Assembly (NCBI RefSeq): GCF_023008545.1
Contig: NZ_CP095398.1
Span: 434,001-498,000 of the forward strand
Direction: 5' to 3'
Length of the DNA: 64,000 nt
From: Natribaculum luteum
GTDB lineage: Archaea; Halobacteriota; Halobacteria; Halobacteriales; Natrialbaceae
A model generated the notes under the pieces. It did no database searches. It was not told the origin of the DNA and saw nothing but the letters and a program-made list of their open reading frames with translations. Position numbers and translations under genes: made by a program. Shown in pieces: positions 61,227-64,000 of the stretch. The first letter of the stretch is position 1, and every line of letters begins with the position of its first letter.

Positions 61227-62099
61227 TCAGTTAATGATGTTATTATGAACTTCGGTACCTTCTGACGACGCATTCGGTGGGAAGAGATCCTGTTCTGATC
61301 GTTTGGGGGTTCGGTCGAGATTGTGGACGAGACACGCAAGAGCGAGTTCACGGAACTGCTTCCACCAGCGTCGTGAACGGACGAATGCACCGTACTTCCG
61401 CTTGAGCGTTGAATTGACTGTCTCTGATTGACTCCGTTGGCCGTAGAGGTCGGCGTCTAAGCGTGCGTTCCATGCCTTGTGAAGCGGTGTGAACTCACGA
61501 TGCTTGATTAGTGGACGAATCCCGTGTTGACGGGCAAGCCGTCTGATTTTCTGGTCGTCGTAGCCCTTGTCTCCGAGCAGGATGTCGATAGTCTCGGGGT
61601 TGCGTTTGATCAACGACGGAGCGATCTGGCTATCGTGTTTTCGTGTCGTCGTCACATGTAAATCAAGGACTGCGTTCACTTTGGAATCGACGAGCAGTGT
61701 TACCTTGAGTTGCTGAATCGTGAGTTCGGAGCGTTTCGTGTAGTGTTTCGAGGCGTGACTGCGGTCGAATCCCGAAGCATCGATCCCCGCAACGCCGTTG
61801 GTCGGAAGCAGTGAAACAGAGAGATTGAGCAGCACTCGCCAGACAGCCATATCGAGTCTATCGAACGCTTTGCACAGTGTTGATGGGGCAGGAAGTTCAG
61901 TGAGATTGATTGCGTTCCGAATACGGGGCATCTCGATGAGTTCGTCGAGAAGTGTTCGATAGGTTGTGTTCTTCCGAACTTTGAGGCCCAGGAGAACGAT
62001 GTGCTGATGGAGCGTATAGCGTTGTTTCGAGAACTTCGAGGAGTACCGAGCTACGGCACGTTGTGCTAACTGTACGTGTTTACCCCGAGGGCTCAACAA
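61227..62099 (-). CDS. IS5-family transposase, N-terminus cut by IS66
   Basis: The 290-residue transposase keeps a DDE triad in the right order: GIDASGFDRS (Asp), LGDKGYDDQK (Asp) and RSQSETVNSTLKRKYG (Glu). It has the IS5 family HTH-like start (VQLAQRAVARYSSK). Its first residues (MLSPRGKH) are encoded by the left end of the neighbouring IS66 element, showing that its native N-terminus has been lost or replaced. The C-terminus runs into the promoter region of the DUF6498-like gene. It may be inactive. Confidence 0.75.
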   Translation of the reverse strand: MLSPRGKHVQLAQRAVARYSSKFSKQRYTLHQHIVLLGLKVRKNTTYRTLLDELIEMPRIRNAINLTELPAPSTLCKAFDRLDMAVWRVLLNLSVSLLPTNGVAGIDASGFDRSHASKHYTKRSELTIQQLKVTLLVDSKVNAVLDLHVTTTRKHDSQIAPSLIKRNPETIDILLGDKGYDDQKIRRLARQHGIRPLIKHREFTPLHKAWNARLDADLYGQRSQSETVNSTLKRKYGAFVRSRRWWKQFRELALACLVHNLDRTPKRSEQDLFPPNASSEGTEVHNNIIN

Positions 62100-63676
62100 C
62101 CGGCGCAGCCTGATCTCGTGAGATTATCTCGTTGTCGTGGACAACCCGCGTGAGTTCCTCGTATGGGTTGCGTCCCTGCTGGCGCCACGTCGCCAGCAGG
62201 GACAAGATCGTCTCGTGAACGAACATTCCACGGTCGTTCCGGAGGGTTCCGATGATTTTCCGCAACACAACCGGTTCACGAAGTGCATTCTCTGCGGCAT
62301 TATTCGTCGGTGAGACCGCTGGCTCACCGACGAAGGTGAGCCAGTGGTCGAGGCCACCTTCCAACTTCCCGAGAAGTGTTGCCACTGGTCCGTCGGGCAC
62401 TGACCGGTCGATGATCTCTAGCCCTCTCTGCCCTACTCGGTGAACTTCCGCACGTTCACGTTGTGACAAGTCGGTCTCCAGCCGCGCCTGGAGACCGACG
62501 TACAACTGCTTGAGTTCGCGGTGGATCGGAATGGCTTCGTCCTGTTTTGCAGCCGCGTCTTCAGCTTCTCGGAGAATGTGTGCCCAACACCGCTGGAGAT
62601 TGCTGCTGAAGGCTGGATAGGCCGTCCATCCGTCACAAATGACCGTTCCCGCGAAGTCCTCGCTGAGGACTTCTGCGGGAACATCACTTCCACGACTCTC
62701 CCTAACCGCGTACAACGTATGCTGAGATGTCTTGAACGTCCAAATCCACGCCTGCTCACCGTCACGTTTGATCCCTGTTTCATCGATGTGAACCACATCG
62801 GCATCTTGGATCTTCCGACGGATCTGCTCGTACTCACAGCGACCGGCGCGCGCAGCGCGCTCGGTCGCGTGCCACGCGGACGCGCCCGAGAGTTCGAGCT
62901 CGTGCAGTTGCTCGAAGCGATCAGCGATCTTCCGGTAGGGAAGGCGGTGATCGTACCGTGACAGTGCTGATTGCGCGATGACGTTCACCCCGAACTGCCC
63001 CTCATCGGGGCAGTCGGGGTGAGTCGCAACTGTCTCCGTTCCACAGGAGTCGCACTGGTAGCGGTGGTGGTTGTACTGGGTGACTTCTGGTGGCTGTGGA
63101 TCCGGAATCTCCTCGACGAGTCGGGGGCTAACGCCCACCGACTCGTCGAAGTACTCGCCACACTCAGGACAGCACTCACAGGTAACCTCGACCTCTTCGT
63201 CAGGATCTGGTGAAGAGCGCCACTCTGGGTCGTGACCGTCCTTTCGGCCAGGAGTGCCGCCGTCAGTTCGGACATCGTCGTCTTCGTCGTCCTGCGAGGT
63301 CGGGGACTCGTCGGTCCCCGACCGTCGCTTGCTGGGTGGAGTGTGTGGATTCTCGTACTTCCGTAGGCGTGTTTCGAGCTCTTCGATTCGTTCGTTCTGT
63401 TCCTCGATCCGCTCGTCCTTCTGGTCAAGTTTCTCCTCCAGCTCGTCGATTCGTTCCTCCATCTGGAGAAACCGCGAGAGGAGTTCGTCCTTGGTGAGAT
63501 CGTCCCAGTTCATCGATTCCACCTCGGAACGACGACAGCAGGGTCAACGGGATGGTCTCCGCTGCTCGGAGACCATCCCTGAAAGGGCATACTCGATCCC
63601 TGCTGACGAACCATGTGTCCCCCACGTGTCGCTATCTACGAGATAGTGACGAAATCAGCCGGGGCTAAACACGTAC
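62072..63676 (-). mobile_element. IS66-family (ISBst12-type) insertion sequence
   Basis: The element is about 1.6 kb with one transposase gene. Both ends, read inward, begin GTACGTGTTTA then CCCCG (left: 62072; right: 63676), which are the terminal inverted repeats with one base inserted in the right copy. No target duplication is visible: the 8 bp outside are TGCTAACT (left) and CAAATACC (right). The flanks belong to two different genes (an IS5 transposase and a tnpB), so the element has probably mediated a deletion or inversion. Confidence 0.65.
62080..63522 (-). CDS. IS66-family transposase
   Basis: The 480-residue transposase has a coiled-coil N-terminus (RIDELEEKLDQKDERIEEQ, residues ~18-36), a zinc-finger region with CECCPECGEY and YQCDSCGTETVATH, then the DDE domain: VVHIDETGIKR (Asp), VICDGWTAYPAFS (Asp) and SPTNNAAENALREPV (Glu). 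It appears intact. Single-gene IS66 elements of this kind belong to the ISBst12 subgroup. Confidence 0.9.
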   Translation of the reverse strand: MESMNWDDLTKDELLSRFLQMEERIDELEEKLDQKDERIEEQNERIEELETRLRKYENPHTPPSKRRSGTDESPTSQDDEDDDVRTDGGTPGRKDGHDPEWRSSPDPDEEVEVTCECCPECGEYFDESVGVSPRLVEEIPDPQPPEVTQYNHHRYQCDSCGTETVATHPDCPDEGQFGVNVIAQSALSRYDHRLPYRKIADRFEQLHELELSGASAWHATERAARAGRCEYEQIRRKIQDADVVHIDETGIKRDGEQAWIWTFKTSQHTLYAVRESRGSDVPAEVLSEDFAGTVICDGWTAYPAFSSNLQRCWAHILREAEDAAAKQDEAIPIHRELKQLYVGLQARLETDLSQRERAEVHRVGQRGLEIIDRSVPDGPVATLLGKLEGGLDHWLTFVGEPAVSPTNNAAENALREPVVLRKIIGTLRNDRGMFVHETILSLLATWRQQGRNPYEELTRVVHDNEIISRDQAAPVVEPSG

Positions 63677-64000
63677 CAAATACCAAGGTCGACACCTGCC
63701 GTGTTCTCGCCGGGTGACGCTGCGTTGATTTCCACTTCACAGACGACGTGCAACTCCCACCGGCCTTTTCCAGTGGTGTAGACGGCACGCACTTGTTGAA
63801 TGTTCTCCACTTCGGCGTCTGGTGGAGCCTGGTACTCACAGAGGATGAAGTCGCGTCCGTCTTTGTGGTTTTTGCCTTTGCTCAGGCGGATTCGGTCGTG
63901 TTTCGTGTCGTGGCGGATGCCGTTCTGTTTCCACGTCACCGTCGAGCGCGGATGTTCTTCGTGGACTCTGTTGCCATCGTCGTCGTCGTAGTTCTGTTTG
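63677..64000 (-). pseudogene. tnpB: 5' part of a tnpB gene interrupted by IS66 (runs off window)
   Basis: The minus strand shows KQNYDDDDGNRVHEEHPRST then VTWKQNGIRHDTKH and LSKGKNHKDGRDFILCEYQAPP and VRAVYTTGKGRWELHVVCEV, typical of the TnpB N-terminal half, ending NTAGVDLGI, the first RuvC motif with its catalytic Asp. After GVDLGI the frame enters the IS66 end (WYVFSPG, stop). The gene continues beyond base 64000. The C-terminal half is absent here, so the protein is inactive. It belongs to another tnpB clade than that at 29234. Confidence 0.8.

Noticed and set aside
1-64000. CRISPR array or tRNA/rRNA genes
   Set aside because: No regularly spaced repeats with unique spacers and no cloverleaf or T-loop (GGTTCRANNCC) signatures were seen on reading both strands. 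The only exact tandem repeat is the 48-bp pair and the (TA)11 tract.

Overview
This 64 kb window is chromosomal DNA from an extremely halophilic archaeon (class Halobacteria). The evidence is GC-rich coding DNA, very acidic proteins (Asp/Glu everywhere, few Lys), leaderless promoters with a TATA-like box about 25-30 nt before the start codon, haloarchaea-specific families (DUF4350, DUF1616, amphi-Trp, TIGR04024-type LLM oxidoreductase, PGF-CTERM surface protein, TnpB with a DUF2080 partner) and twin-arginine signal peptides. A member of the Natrialbales is my guess for the order, but only as a loose impression. No rRNA, tRNA or CRISPR array was found.

Layout. (1) 0.2-4.3 kb: an amino-acid catabolism cluster on the + strand: an Lrp/AsnC regulator, a guanidino-modifying-enzyme homologue that appears to lack its catalytic Cys, a class III aminotransferase, a 27-codon micro-ORF and an FAD amine/amino-acid oxidase. 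(2) 4.5-5.4 kb: a GDT1/TMEM165-type cation exporter behind a leaderless 83-codon ORF and a perfect 14-bp palindrome. (3) 5.7-9.9 kb: Tat-exported and small proteins, a flavin-nucleotide-binding protein, a C2H2 mini-protein and a membrane-anchored arylsulfotransferase-like protein. (4) 10-18.8 kb: a MoxR/DUF58 cell-envelope cluster (DUF4350, MoxR ATPase, DUF7982-like, DUF7519-like, DUF58, a large secreted/TM protein, DUF1616). (5) 19-22 kb: glmU-like and glmS, overlapping by one base, for UDP-GlcNAc synthesis. (6) 22-28.7 kb: a three-gene MacB/FtsX-like exporter, a PGF-CTERM surface protein and a Ser/Asp-rich anchored protein. (7) 28.8-34.8 kb: IS200/IS605 territory, with one complete TnpB/DUF2080 element and two relics, each keeping a cluster of hairpins like an omega-RNA, flanking an MFS transporter and a class III aminotransferase. 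(8) 35-45 kb: zinc ribbons, universal stress proteins, a P2-type ATPase, an F420-type oxidoreductase and a ZIP metal transporter with a candidate DtxR-type operator. (9) 45.5-49.8 kb: MFS, then a TetR-MATE-isoprenoid-synthase-like operon. (10) 49.9-53.7 kb: an AT-richer island with a decayed transposase, an HTH regulator, a Tat-exported protein and a small membrane protein. (11) 53.8-60 kb: pxpA, a FocA-type transporter, UspA, a DUF7342-like HTH plus TumE-like putative toxin/antitoxin pair, and an ABC-exporter permease behind a 17-codon leaderless upstream ORF. (12) 60-64 kb: a truncated PIN-like gene, a (TA)11 tract, a DUF6498-like membrane protein and an IS pile-up in which an IS66-type element has unmatched flanks (an IS5 transposase on one side, a tnpB on the other), pointing to a rearrangement.

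No single unmistakable new system is visible. The candidates most worth follow-up are the pseudo-GME catabolic cluster, the leaderless upstream ORF controlling the ABC permease, the palindrome-controlled metal exporter operon and the repeated omega-RNA-like structures.
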